In this document: in pieces, positions 1-9,314 of the stretch
Position numbering within the stretch: the stretch's first letter is position 1
How the letters are laid out: every line of letters begins with the position of its first letter
Assembly: GCA_937868725.1 (NCBI GenBank)
Contig: CALMMQ010000047.1
Span: forward strand, 27,797 to 91,796
Source of the DNA: an uncultured Pleomorphomonas sp.
GTDB taxonomy: Bacteria; Pseudomonadota; Alphaproteobacteria; Rhizobiales; Pleomorphomonadaceae
Direction: 5' to 3'
Length of the DNA stretch: 64,000 nt
Program-made: the position numbers and the translations under genes
The notes under the pieces: model-generated
Told to the model about the DNA's origin: nothing
Database searches by the model: none
What the model saw: the letters and a program-made list of their open reading frames with translations, nothing else

Positions 1-225
1 AGCTACACGACGTTCGACCTGGCCAGCCGCTACAAGGCCGACGGCATGGCCGCCTACTCGGAACTGCAGCAGGCCGAGTTCGCCGCCGAGGCCCGCGGCT
101 TCACCGCCACGCGCCACCAGCGCGAGGTCGGCACCAGCTACTTCGACGCCGTGTCGACGACGGTGAGTGCCGGCATGTCCTCGACCACCGCCATGAAGGA
201 CTCGACGGAAACGCACCAGTTCTGA
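1..225 (+). CDS. aceA: Isocitrate lyase, C-terminal end (partial)
   Basis: The reading frame is open from base 1 and ends in TGA at 223-225, giving the last 74 residues of a protein whose start lies outside the window. The tail contains MAAYSELQQAEFAAEARGF and TATRHQREVGTSYFDAV, the conserved C-terminus of isocitrate lyase, and ends in a Ser/Thr-rich stretch finishing HQF. Isocitrate lyase splits isocitrate into glyoxylate and succinate in the cytoplasm. Malate synthase G, which uses the glyoxylate, follows 184 bp downstream on the same strand, so the two glyoxylate-shunt enzymes are neighbours. The catalytic region is outside the window and cannot be judged. Confidence 0.9.
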   Translation, partial: SYTTFDLASRYKADGMAAYSELQQAEFAAEARGFTATRHQREVGTSYFDAVSTTVSAGMSSTTAMKDSTETHQF

Positions 226-251
226 TCCATCGAGCCCCTGAGCAGACGGCG

Positions 252-286
252 GCGGCCGGGTTCGGATGACCTCCGGGCCCGGCCGC
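252..286 (+). terminator. Hairpin after aceA
   Basis: A perfect 9-bp inverted repeat (GCGGCCGGG at 252-260, CCCGGCCGC at 278-286) lies 27 bp after the aceA stop. No T-run follows, so it may stabilise the mRNA or act as a weak terminator rather than as a classical intrinsic terminator. Confidence 0.4.
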
Positions 287-409
287 TGGCGTCACCCGCG
301 ACCAATGTCGAGGGAAAATTCCGTAAAACTATCTAGACATGCGGCAGCGGGGCGGTTTTCCTCGCAACCGATCGAACGGGCGCGCTGCGCCGCTTAGGGG
401 AGACAGGAA

Positions 410-2575
410 ATGACGGAGCGCGTTCAGCGCCATGGGCTGTCGGTGGCTGCAGTTCTCGACCAGTTCATCACCTCGGAAGTGCTGCCGGGAACCGGTATCG
501 ACGCCGATCGCTTCTGGTCGGCGGCGGCGGCGGTCATCGGCCATTTCGCCCCGCTCAATCACGCGCTCTTGGTGCGCCGCGACCTGATGCAGGCCAAGAT
601 CGACGCCTGGCACCGCGAACGAGCCGGCAAGGCCCACGACCCGGCCGCCTACCGGGCCATGCTGGCCGACATCGGCTACATCGTGCCCGAAGGCAAGCCG
701 TTCACCGTCGAGACCACCGGTACCGATCCCGAGATCGCCACGCTGGCCGGGCCGCAGCTGGTGGTGCCGGTGATGAACGCCCGCTACGCCCTCAACGCCG
801 CCAACGCCCGCTGGGGCAGCCTTTACGACGCGCTCTATGGCACCGACGCCATCGACGGGCCGATCGGCAGCGGCTACGACCGGACACGCGGCGCCGCCGT
901 CGTTGCCCGCGCCAAGGCGGCGCTCGATGTCGCCGCGACGCTGACCATGGGCAGTCATGCCGACGTCGTCCGCTACTCCGTCGACGGCGACCGGCTGGCC
1001 ATCCGTCTCAAGGACGGCTCGGAAACCGGCCTCGTCGATCCCTACGCCTTCGCCGGCTATGTCGGCCCGGCCGAGGCGCCGCACGCCATCGTGCTCGTCC
1101 GCCACGGCCTGCATCTCGAGCTGCGCATCGATCGCGCCCATGCCATCGGCGCCGATGATCCGGCCGGCATCGCCGACATCGTCATCGAGAGCGCCCTTTC
1201 CACCATCATGGACCTTGAGGATTCCATCGCCGCCGTCGACGCCGACGACAAGGTGGTGGCCTATCGCAACTGGCTCGGCCTGATGAACGGCTCCCTTGAG
1301 GCCAGCTTCGCCAAGGGCGGCGAGACGATCAGCCGCCGCCTCAACGGCGATCGCCACTACCTCAAGCCGGACGGCCGTCCGCTGACGCTCAAGGGCCTGT
1401 CGCTGATGCTGGTGCGCAACGTCGGTCACCTGATGACCAGCGATGCCATCCTCGATGGCCGGGGCGCCAAGGTGCCCGAAGGCATCATGGACGCGCTCAT
1501 CACCACCGCCATCGCCCTGCACGATGCCGGCCCGGCCGGCCGCCACGTCAACAGCCGCGCCGGCGCCATCTACATCGTCAAGCCGAAGATGCACGGTCCG
1601 GAGGAAGTGGCCTTCGCCAACCGGCTGTTCGACGCCGTCGAGGACGCCTTCGGCCTTGCCCGCCACACCATCAAGATGGGCATCATGGACGAGGAGCGGC
1701 GCACCTCGGTCAACCTGCTGGAATGCGTCCGGGCGGCGCGCGGCCGGGTGTTCTTCATCAACACGGGCTTCCTCGACCGCACGGGCGACGAGATCCACAC
1801 GTCGATGCACGCCGGGCCGATGATCCGCAAGGGCGACATGAAGGGCTCGCGCTGGATCACCGCCTACGAGAACGGCAACGTCGACGTCGGCCTGCTCGCC
1901 GGCCTGCCCGGCCGGGCCCAGATCGGCAAGGGCATGTGGGCGGCGCCTGACCGCATGGCGGCGATGCTGACCGAAAAAGTCGGGCATCCGCGCGCCGGTG
2001 CTTCCACGGCCTGGGTGCCGTCGCCGACGGCGGCCAGTCTGCACGCCCTGCACTATCTCGAGATCGACGTCACCGGCCGCCAGCGCGTGCTGCGGGGACG
2101 GCCACGCGCCAGCCTCGACGACCTCCTGGCCGTGCCCATCTCGCCCGACAAGCCGTGGAACCGGTCGGAGGTGCAGGCGGAGATCGACAACAACGCCCAG
2201 GGGCTGCTCGGCTACGTCGTGCGCTGGATCGATCAGGGCGTCGGCTGCTCCAAGGTGCCCGATATCCACGACGTCGGCCTGATGGAAGACCGCGCCACCT
2301 TGCGCATTTCCAGCCAGCACATGGCCAACTGGCTGAAGCACGGGGTGGTGACGGCCGAGCAGATCACCGAAACGATGAAGCGCATGGCGGCGGTTGTCGA
2401 CCGCCAGAACGCCGGCGATCCCGCCTACCGGCCGATGGCGCCCGATTTCGAATCGTCGCTGGCTTTCCAGGCGGCGCTGGCCTTGGTCTTCGAGGGCGAC
2501 AAGCAGCCGAACGGCTATACCGAACCGCTGCTGCATGCCTTCCGGATAAGAAAAAAGACTGAATTGGCAAAGTGA
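410..2575 (+). CDS. glcB: Malate synthase G
   Basis: This 721-residue protein has the length usual for malate synthase G, the cytoplasmic enzyme that condenses glyoxylate with acetyl-CoA to malate. The catalytic-barrel signature [19 protein letters not shown] is present at about residues 447-465. The family segments [11 protein letters not shown] and PKMHGPEEV are also clear. The ATG at 410 follows AGGGGAGACAGGAA, a good ribosome-binding site. It lies just downstream of aceA, giving a compact glyoxylate-shunt pair for growth on C2 compounds or fatty acids. A 735-residue open frame on the opposite strand is a base-composition shadow. Confidence 0.96.
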   Translation: MTERVQRHGLSVAAVLDQFITSEVLPGTGIDADRFWSAAAAVIGHFAPLNHALLVRRDLMQAKIDAWHRERAGKAHDPAAYRAMLADIGYIVPEGKPFTVETTGTDPEIATLAGPQLVVPVMNARYALNAANARWGSLYDALYGTDAIDGPIGSGYDRTRGAAVVARAKAALDVAATLTMGSHADVVRYSVDGDRLAIRLKDGSETGLVDPYAFAGYVGPAEAPHAIVLVRHGLHLELRIDRAHAIGADDPAGIADIVIESALSTIMDLEDSIAAVDADDKVVAYRNWLGLMNGSLEASFAKGGETISRRLNGDRHYLKPDGRPLTLKGLSLMLVRNVGHLMTSDAILDGRGAKVPEGIMDALITTAIALHDAGPAGRHVNSRAGAIYIVKPKMHGPEEVAFANRLFDAVEDAFGLARHTIKMGIMDEERRTSVNLLECVRAARGRVFFINTGFLDRTGDEIHTSMHAGPMIRKGDMKGSRWITAYENGNVDVGLLAGLPGRAQIGKGMWAAPDRMAAMLTEKVGHPRAGASTAWVPSPTAASLHALHYLEIDVTGRQRVLRGRPRASLDDLLAVPISPDKPWNRSEVQAEIDNNAQGLLGYVVRWIDQGVGCSKVPDIHDVGLMEDRATLRISSQHMANWLKHGVVTAEQITETMKRMAAVVDRQNAGDPAYRPMAPDFESSLAFQAALALVFEGDKQPNGYTEPLLHAFRIRKKTELAK

Positions 2576-2702
2576 TGAATTGATCGAAGCGAATGCCTAT
2601 CTGAAGATTGTCACCTAAGCTGGACCCGCTGTCTCGACACGGGCCCGGTGAGGCGAGACCGAAGGCCCACGCCACGCGAGGCCGGAAAAATGGAGCGCCG
2701 CC

Positions 2703-3533
2703 ATGACGATCAGAGACATCTTCACCATCATCGACAGCTACAATGACAACATGGTAGCCGCCAACGCGGCGCTGCAGCTGGCCACCGTCAATCAGGCGCA
2801 CGTCACCGGCGTCGCCCTGGCGATGGAGCCGCTGACGCCGGGCTTCCTGGCCTCGCCCATCCCGGCCGAGTACCTCGTCGAGGCCATCGCCACCGCCGAG
2901 AACAATGCCAAGGACGCCGCCGCCCGCTTCTCCGCCAAGGCGGCCGAACTCGGCGTCGAGGCGGAGGCGCGCGCCACCACCATCTATTCGGGCGGCACGC
3001 CGACCATCGTTCGTCAGGCCCAGCTGTCCGACCTGATCGTCGTCGGCCAGGACGACCCCGAGCAGCCCGAACCGATGCGGGCGGCGCTGATTGAGGCCAT
3101 GCTGTTCGATTCGGGCGTGCCGACGCTGATCATCCCCACCGGCTGGACGAAGCCGATCTCCTTCGAGCGCGTCATGGTGGCCTGGGACGGCTCGTCGACG
3201 TCGGCCCGCGCCGTGCACGCGGCGCTGCCGGTGTTCCACTTCTCGGCCCTCATCGACATCGCCATCGTCGCCGGCTCGAAGAAGTGGGAGGGGGAACCGG
3301 GCGCCGATGTGGCGGCCTATCTCGCCCGCCACAAGCATTCGGTGACGGTGAGCACCGTGACGCGCGACAACACCGACGTCTGCACGCGCCTGCTCGCCCA
3401 CGCCGCCAAGATCGATGCCGATCTCGTCATCATGGGCGGCTACGGCCACAACCGCTTCCGCGAATTCGTGGTCGGCGGCGTGACGCGCGAGATGCTGTCG
3501 CGCATGACCGTGCCGACGCTGATGATGCATTGA
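2703..3533 (+). CDS. Tandem universal stress protein (UspA family)
   Basis: This 276-residue cytoplasmic protein contains two UspA-like halves. The second half ends with the nucleotide-loop pattern typical of the family, visible as VIMGGYGHNRFREFVVGG followed by VTREMLSRMTVPTLMMH. The first half (about residues 1-145) is more divergent and lacks an obvious G-2x-G-9x-G loop. UspA tandem proteins bind ATP or act as stress and starvation factors; the specific role here is unknown. The gene stands alone between glcB and the acyl-CoA synthetase gene and is followed by a hairpin. Confidence 0.85.
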   Translation: MTIRDIFTIIDSYNDNMVAANAALQLATVNQAHVTGVALAMEPLTPGFLASPIPAEYLVEAIATAENNAKDAAARFSAKAAELGVEAEARATTIYSGGTPTIVRQAQLSDLIVVGQDDPEQPEPMRAALIEAMLFDSGVPTLIIPTGWTKPISFERVMVAWDGSSTSARAVHAALPVFHFSALIDIAIVAGSKKWEGEPGADVAAYLARHKHSVTVSTVTRDNTDVCTRLLAHAAKIDADLVIMGGYGHNRFREFVVGGVTREMLSRMTVPTLMMH

Positions 3534-3591
3534 CCGGCGCGGGTCGCCGCACCGGCGCGGTGGTGGCCCGACCTCAGCCGAAAGAGCAAGC

Positions 3592-3617
3592 CCCGCCGCC
3601 CCAAACGGGGCAGCGGG
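3592..3617 (+). terminator. Hairpin after the usp gene
   Basis: A two-part stem, CCCGC/GCGGG outside and GCCCC/GGGGC inside with the loop AAAC and one C-A mismatch, lies 58 bp after the usp stop. It is GC-rich and compact but has no T-run, so terminator function is likely but not certain. Confidence 0.4.
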
Positions 3618-3697
3618 CCGGTCTCGGGATCTGCTAGGATGCCCGTCACGGTGGCGATCAGCCTCCCCGCCAACGCCACACGTTCGACGGAGACGAC

Positions 3698-6430
3698 ATG
3701 AGCCTCGAGACCATCGAGCCGTTCTTCAAGCCGGCAACGATCGCCTTGGTTGGCGCCTCGACCCGCCCCGGGTCGGTCGGTGCCATCCTGGCCCATAACC
3801 TCATGGACTACGGGCGCGAGCGCCTTCACCTGGTCAATCCGGCCGGCGGCGACATTGATGGCCTTACCGTGCACACGTCGGTGGCGGCGCTGCCGCTGAC
3901 GCCGGAACTGGCGATCATCGCCGTGCCGCCGACCGCCGTCGTCGAGGTGATGGAAGCGCTCGGCGCCAAGGGTGTGCGCCATGCGCTGGTGATCACCACC
4001 GGCCTCGGCCAGGGACCGGGCAGCATCTTCGCGGCCATGGGCGAGGCGGCCCGCCGCCACGGCATTCACGTCATCGGTCCGAACAGCGCCGGCATCCAGA
4101 TTCCCGCCCTGAAGTTCAACGCCACCTTCGGCCCGCGCCTCGGCCGCAAGGGCGACCTCGCCTTCATTTCGCAATCGGGCACGCTGACCATGGTGGCGCT
4201 CGACTGGGGCGAAAAGCACAAGATCGGCTTTTCCGGTCTGGTTTCGCTTGGCGATGCCGGCGATATCGGCTTTGCCGAGACGCTCGACCACTTCGCCCTC
4301 GACCACACGACGCGGGCCATCCTCATCTACGTCGAGGCGATCCGCGACGCCCGCGCCTTCATGTCGGCGGCCCGCGCCGCCGCCCGTTCCAAGCCGGTGG
4401 TGCTGATCAAGGCCGGCCGCCACCCGCTCAGTGCCCGCGCCGCCGCCTCCCACACCGGCGCGCTGGCCGGCATCGATGGCGTCTACGATACCGCCTTCCG
4501 CCGAGCCGGCCTGCTGCGCGTTGCCGATCTCGGCGAGATGTTCGCCGCCGCCGAGACGCTGAGCCTGGTGCCGCGCATCAACGGCCGCCGCATCGCCGTC
4601 ATCACCAATGGCGGCGGCGTCGGCGTGCTCGCCGCCGACCGCATCGCCGATCTAGGCGGCGCTCTCGCCACCCTCGAACCTGAAACGCTCGACGAACTCG
4701 ACAAGCTGCTGCCGCCCAACTGGTCGCACGCCAATCCGGTCGACATCGCCGGCAACGCCCCGGCCGAGCGCTACGCCGCCGCCCTCCGCGTCGTGCTCAA
4801 CGACAAGTCGGTCGATGCCATCATCGTCATGAATTGCCCGACGGCGCTGGCCCCCTCGCACGCCGCCGCCCAGGCGGTGGTCGAGACCATCGCCGAGTAC
4901 AAGCGCAGCCATTTTGGTGTCAAGCCGATCATCGCCGCCTGGCTCGGCGCCGACGACGGCGCGGAAGACATCTTCGCCAAGGCCCGCATGCCGGTGCTCG
5001 ACACGCCGAACGCCGCCGTCGAGGGACTGATGCAGCTCGTCCATCATGCCGAGGCGCAGACGGCGCTGTCGGCAACGCCGGCCGACGTGCTGGCCGGCTT
5101 CTCGCCCGACCGGGCAGCGGCCCGCCGCGCTGTCGACGCAGCCATCGCCGACGGTCGCGACTGGCTGACGGCAAGCGAAGTCAACCAGGTGCTGTCGGCC
5201 TACGAGATCAACATCGCCCCGGCCATCATGTGCCCGACCGTCGAGGACGCCCGCCGCACGGCAGCGCGGCTGTTCGCCGACTACCGCTCGCTGGTGGCCA
5301 AGATCGCCTCGCCCGACATCGTCCACAAGTCCGATATCGGTGGCGTCGAGCTGGAACTGGCGACGCCCGATGCGGTGGAAAGCGCCACGCGCCGCATACT
5401 CGACCAGGCGCGCGCCGCCCGTCCCGATGCCCGCATCGACGGCGTAACGCTGCACCCGATGATCGTCGCCCCCAAGGCGGTGGAGCTGATCGCCGGCGTC
5501 GCCGACGATCCGGTGTTTGGACCGGTGATCGTGTTCGGTCGCGGCGGCACCGCCGTCGAGGTCATCGACGACAAGGCGCTGGGTCTGCCGCCGCTCGACA
5601 TCAACCTCGCCCGCGACCTCATCGAACGGACGCGCGTCAGCCGCCAGCTGGCCGGCTACCGCGATCGCAAGCCGGTGGACAAGGATCGGCTGGCTCTGAT
5701 GCTGGTCAAGGTGGCGCAATTGGTGGCCGAGGAGCCACGCATCCGCGAGATCGACCTCAACCCGCTGATCGCCGACCACGCCCGGCTGATCGTCGTCGAC
5801 GCCCGCATCACCGTCAAGGCCGACACCAGCCTTGGCCTGCCCAACCTCGCCCCGCGCGTCGGCCACCCGCGGCTGGCCATCCGGCCGTATCCGACCGAAT
5901 GGGAAAGCCACGCCATGCTGCCGAGCGGCCGGCGGGTGTTCCTGCGCCCGGTGCGGCCGGAGGACGAGGACCGCTATCTCGCCTTCTTCGAAAAGATGAC
6001 CGAGGAGGACATGCGGCTGCGCTTCTTCGCCAAGGTGCGCGAGCTCGGCCACAGCTTCATCCTTCGCCTCACCCAGATCGACTACGCCCGCGCCATGGCC
6101 TTCATCGCCCTCGACCCCGACAGCGGCGAGATGCTGGGCGGCGTGCGACTGCACGGCGACGCCGAGCACATCTCGGGCGAATATGCCGTGTCGGTACGCT
6201 CGGACCTCAAGGGCCAGGGGCTCGGCTGGGTGTTGATGCGGCAGATCATCCGCTATGCCCGCAGCGAGGGCTTCCGCCACATCCACGGCGAGGTGCTGCG
6301 CGAGAACAACTCGATGCTGGCCCTTTGCCACGCCCTCGGCTTTTCGGCCAAGGTGGACCGCGACAGCCCGGAGATCATGAAGGTGGCGCTGGACGTCGCG
6401 GCGACTTCGGACGACATCTACGGCGACTGA
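3698..6430 (+). CDS. ADP-forming acyl-CoA synthetase fused to GNAT acetyltransferase (Pat/YfiQ-like)
   Basis: This 910-residue protein follows the order CoA-binding domain (from residue 1, IALVGASTRPGSVG), succinyl-CoA-ligase-like domain (HVIGPNSAGI), ATP-grasp domain (about 480-700) and a C-terminal GNAT domain (about 730-900). The GNAT domain shows PVRPEDEDRYLAFFEKM and acetyl-CoA loop residues GLGWVLMRQII. This matches protein lysine acetyltransferases such as Pat/YfiQ, which tune acetyl-CoA synthetase and other enzymes. A histidine in the SHTGAL motif (about residue 252) sits where ADP-forming synthetases carry the phosphorylated His, so the synthetase half may still be active. It is a single gene, followed convergently by the GGDEF gene 6 bp away. 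Confidence 0.85.
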   Translation: MSLETIEPFFKPATIALVGASTRPGSVGAILAHNLMDYGRERLHLVNPAGGDIDGLTVHTSVAALPLTPELAIIAVPPTAVVEVMEALGAKGVRHALVITTGLGQGPGSIFAAMGEAARRHGIHVIGPNSAGIQIPALKFNATFGPRLGRKGDLAFISQSGTLTMVALDWGEKHKIGFSGLVSLGDAGDIGFAETLDHFALDHTTRAILIYVEAIRDARAFMSAARAAARSKPVVLIKAGRHPLSARAAASHTGALAGIDGVYDTAFRRAGLLRVADLGEMFAAAETLSLVPRINGRRIAVITNGGGVGVLAADRIADLGGALATLEPETLDELDKLLPPNWSHANPVDIAGNAPAERYAAALRVVLNDKSVDAIIVMNCPTALAPSHAAAQAVVETIAEYKRSHFGVKPIIAAWLGADDGAEDIFAKARMPVLDTPNAAVEGLMQLVHHAEAQTALSATPADVLAGFSPDRAAARRAVDAAIADGRDWLTASEVNQVLSAYEINIAPAIMCPTVEDARRTAARLFADYRSLVAKIASPDIVHKSDIGGVELELATPDAVESATRRILDQARAARPDARIDGVTLHPMIVAPKAVELIAGVADDPVFGPVIVFGRGGTAVEVIDDKALGLPPLDINLARDLIERTRVSRQLAGYRDRKPVDKDRLALMLVKVAQLVAEEPRIREIDLNPLIADHARLIVVDARITVKADTSLGLPNLAPRVGHPRLAIRPYPTEWESHAMLPSGRRVFLRPVRPEDEDRYLAFFEKMTEEDMRLRFFAKVRELGHSFILRLTQIDYARAMAFIALDPDSGEMLGGVRLHGDAEHISGEYAVSVRSDLKGQGLGWVLMRQIIRYARSEGFRHIHGEVLRENNSMLALCHALGFSAKVDRDSPEIMKVALDVAATSDDIYGD

Positions 6431-6436
6431 AGGACG

Positions 6437-7834
6437 TCAGGCCGACTGGACGATGGCCGCCGACCAGGTGCAGACGCGGTTGCGCCCGTTGCGCTTGGCC
6501 TCGAGCAAAGCGTCGTCGGCCCGCTTGATCAGGTCTTCATCGCGCTCGCCAGCCTCCAGCGTGGCGAGACCGACGCTAATGGTCACCGGGCGCGGTACAG
6601 CTTCGGACTTGAACCAGGAAACGGCGACACGCAGGCGCTCGGCGATGCGCTGCGCTTCAGGCAGATCGCAATCGGCGAGAATGGCGACGAACTCCTCGCC
6701 GCCGACGCGGCAGAGCAGGTGGTCGGCCTTGAGCGTCGCCGTCATGACGTGGGTGACGCCGATCAGCACCTGATCGCCGGCGGCGTGGCCGAGCGTATCG
6801 TTGACGCGTTTGAAATGGTCGATGTCGATATAGAGCAGCGACAAGGGCCGCCCCGAGCCCCGGCTTTCCTCGGCAAGGCTGGCCAGACGGTCGAAGGCGA
6901 CACGGCGGTTGCCGACGCCGGTCAGCGGATCGGTGAGCGTCAGCAGTTCCAGCTGATGGGTGCGCTGAGCTACTTCGAGCTCCAGCCGGCGGTTCGATTC
7001 GGCCAGCACTTCCTCCGACCGCTTGATCATGGTGACGTCGCCCGCCGCCGCCACCAAGCCGACACAGGCCTCGCCCTCGATGCGCGGCATGATGCGCTCA
7101 ATGATCCAGCCCCAACTGCCGTCGGCGGTGCGGATGCGCAGTTCGATTTCGGCCCGATGCGGCCGGGCGATGACGTCCGCGATCAGCTGACGGTAGCGGT
7201 CGATATCGTCGGGATGGACGAAGCGGTCCCAGTCGACGCTGGCGGTGGTGTCGGCGTCGAGCCCGACGTACTCGAACCAGGCGCGGTTGGTGAAATCGCG
7301 CCGCCCGGAGCGACCGGAGATCCAGATCATCGTCGGAGCATTGTCGGAGATCAGGCGGAAGCGGCGCTCGGTCTCGCTCAAGGCCTTGATGAGCACGCGC
7401 TCGACCGAGAAGTCGTCGCCCATCGGGTCAACGGCGGCGTTGGTGATCGACCGGACGATCTTGAGGTCCATTCGGAGGATGTGCATCACCAGCCAGGTGA
7501 CGAGGAACTCCAGGAAATGCTCAATGGTCTGCACTTCGGTGAGGTCGCCGCGGCCGGCGATCTCGTCGACGCGGGCGATAAAAGCCTTGTGGGCGCGGAT
7601 GTGGCGGTCCTTCTCGAAGGCCGACAGCGGCGAGCGGGCCATCACCGCTTCCTCGTCGCGGAAGTGCTCGGTGGCGTAGGCGCGCAGGTTGGCGACGAGG
7701 CCGCTGAGGTCCGGCAGTGGGCCACCGCTCCCCAGCAGCAAGGCAAGCTCGTTGGTCATATCGAACAAACGCCGGTGCTGTTGGTCGATATGGGCGTTGC
7801 CAGTTTCAAGGCTGGAGTTCCAGAAGAACAGCAT
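6437..7834 (-). CDS. Hemerythrin-PAS-GGDEF diguanylate cyclase
   Basis: The product begins with a bacteriohemerythrin domain (about residues 1-130), recognised by WNSSLETGNAHIDQQHRRLF, HFRDEE and MHILRMD, whose His/Glu/Asp residues bind a di-iron centre. A PAS domain follows (about 160-290, APTMIWISGRSGRRDF), then a GGDEF domain with the active-site variant GGEEF (VGGEEFVAIL), which would make cyclic-di-GMP from two GTP. No C-terminal EAL domain is present. The order suggests oxygen or redox control of c-di-GMP synthesis. The frame is open 47 codons further upstream (to 7975), but the hemerythrin fold starts at MLFFW, so ATG at 7834 is preferred; its ribosome-binding site is weak. Confidence 0.85.
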   Translation of the reverse strand: MLFFWNSSLETGNAHIDQQHRRLFDMTNELALLLGSGGPLPDLSGLVANLRAYATEHFRDEEAVMARSPLSAFEKDRHIRAHKAFIARVDEIAGRGDLTEVQTIEHFLEFLVTWLVMHILRMDLKIVRSITNAAVDPMGDDFSVERVLIKALSETERRFRLISDNAPTMIWISGRSGRRDFTNRAWFEYVGLDADTTASVDWDRFVHPDDIDRYRQLIADVIARPHRAEIELRIRTADGSWGWIIERIMPRIEGEACVGLVAAAGDVTMIKRSEEVLAESNRRLELEVAQRTHQLELLTLTDPLTGVGNRRVAFDRLASLAEESRGSGRPLSLLYIDIDHFKRVNDTLGHAAGDQVLIGVTHVMTATLKADHLLCRVGGEEFVAILADCDLPEAQRIAERLRVAVSWFKSEAVPRPVTISVGLATLEAGERDEDLIKRADDALLEAKRNGRNRVCTWSAAIVQSA

Positions 7835-8090
7835 GTCGTCGCTCGCCGAACGGGGCGCGCGTCTGCCCCGTTGCTTCACACCATTTCGGCCGGATCGTGC
7901 CGCGCCCGACCCCATCCTGGCGGCTGCGTTCCCTTCCGCCGGAACCAGGGAAAGAAAACAGAAGCCGCCAAACATCTTCTAAAGTCAGACAAAAACGTTA
8001 AAAAAGCTGTGCGACCTCAGCGTGCCCCAAGAATGCCTTCCACCCTTTCTGCATGTCATTGATAACTAGGTTACAACCAACCACCACGTG

Positions 8091-9314
8091 TTACCGACCG
8101 TAGATCGGATTGGTGAAAAGCTTGGGTTCGCCGCCGTGCCAGACTTCGAAGCGCAGGAAGCGGCCGTCGAGGCGGCATTCGCAGATATGGCGATCGGCTT
8201 GCGGTTGTTCAACGGCGATGAGGCCGGTCTCGGTGACGAGGCGCACTTCATCGCCGCCCGACAGACCGTCGAAGACGATGGCGATGGGGCTGCCGACGGC
8301 GACATCGTCGCCAAACAGCGGTGCGCCAGGCAGCGGCTCGGCGGTAAGATCGTCGGCGGCAAAGCCGACGACGTTGTGACCGGCGCGCACGGCGGCGAGG
8401 ATGGCGGCGATCGACCGGCCGTCGGCGGCGAGGCGATTGGACGGCCGGCCGTGACGACGGCGGTTCTTGAGGTGGAAGTCGCTGCCGCCAGTGATGGGGA
8501 GGCGGCGACCGGCCACCAGCTGGTCCTGCCAGAAGGCCAGCGCATCGACGTTGTGCGCCGCCCAGGTGCCGTTCCAAATCTCCAGCGCGTCGAACGGCAC
8601 GTCGAAGCCGGCCTGCCACTTGCCTCCAGCCGAGCGCTGGAAGGGATGGTTGATGACCACGGTGGCGCCGTTGTCCCGGGCTTCGCGCATCTTGTCGCCG
8701 ACCTCCTCGGGAGCGCGGCAGCGCCAGTCGGCCACCGGCTCGACGAGACCGAAGAAATTGGTATGCCCCCAGAACGTGGTGAGCTCCATGGCCGGCAGGA
8801 CCAGGATGCCCGGATCGTCGGGCCGGATGGTGTTTTGCGTCACGGTGTTGTGGTCGGTGATGGCGACGAAGTCGAGCCCGCCCTGACGGGCGCGATAGAT
8901 GGCGTCGAGCACGGTGACGCCACCGTCGGAGTGTTCAGTGTGGCTGTGCAGTTCGCCGGTGAGCCAGCGGCGTTGGCGCGCGATCAGCCGCACCGTGACG
9001 TTGACGCGCGCCTCCGGCCCGAGCTTGACGATGCCGAGCACGACGTGCCAGCGGCCGGACAGCGCGCCGGGCTGGTAGCCGGGCGTCGCCACGTCGGCGG
9101 CGACGGTGACGTGGCCGCGCTCCGAACCGGACCACCCGCGCATGCGTCCCTGCCGGGCCAGTCCGAGATCGATGACCGAACCGGACGAAAAGCCATAGGA
9201 CACCTCGATGCGGTCGACGTCGGCGGACACCTCGAACGGCAACTCGACGAACGACTTCTCTCCGCCGGGGAAATCGCTGACCGAGAACGTCAAGTGGTCA
9301 TTCGAGTGGGTCAT
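8091..9314 (-). CDS. CehA/McbA-type PHP-domain metallohydrolase
   Basis: This 407-residue protein has an N-terminal beta-rich region of about 130 residues followed by a PHP domain. The metal-binding motifs GELHSHTEHSDGG and VAITDHNTVT are intact, as are later histidines in VVINHPFQ and GGSDFHLKN. CehA/McbA relatives hydrolyse phosphoesters or carbamate/ester bonds. The substrate here is unknown. The gene overlaps the alpha-mannosidase gene by 4 bp (ATGA), so the two are translationally coupled, which suggests a role in trimming or dephosphorylating the same glycan-derived substrate. There is no signal peptide, so the protein is probably cytoplasmic. Confidence 0.85.
   Translation of the reverse strand: MTHSNDHLTFSVSDFPGGEKSFVELPFEVSADVDRIEVSYGFSSGSVIDLGLARQGRMRGWSGSERGHVTVAADVATPGYQPGALSGRWHVVLGIVKLGPEARVNVTVRLIARQRRWLTGELHSHTEHSDGGVTVLDAIYRARQGGLDFVAITDHNTVTQNTIRPDDPGILVLPAMELTTFWGHTNFFGLVEPVADWRCRAPEEVGDKMREARDNGATVVINHPFQRSAGGKWQAGFDVPFDALEIWNGTWAAHNVDALAFWQDQLVAGRRLPITGGSDFHLKNRRRHGRPSNRLAADGRSIAAILAAVRAGHNVVGFAADDLTAEPLPGAPLFGDDVAVGSPIAIVFDGLSGGDEVRLVTETGLIAVEQPQADRHICECRLDGRFLRFEVWHGGEPKLFTNPIYGR

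Noticed and set aside
329..2536. 735-codon open frame opposite glcB
   Set aside because: It is a base-composition shadow: its product is low-complexity (Val/Asp/Gly/His-rich) and matches no family, while glcB on the plus strand is certain.
2576..2702. FNR/FixK box upstream of the usp gene
   Set aside because: TTGAT is present but the matching ATCAA half is not at the needed distance.
4652..6331. Long antisense frame across the Pat-like gene
   Set aside because: Same reason: repetitive composition typical of reverse-strand frames in GC-rich genes.
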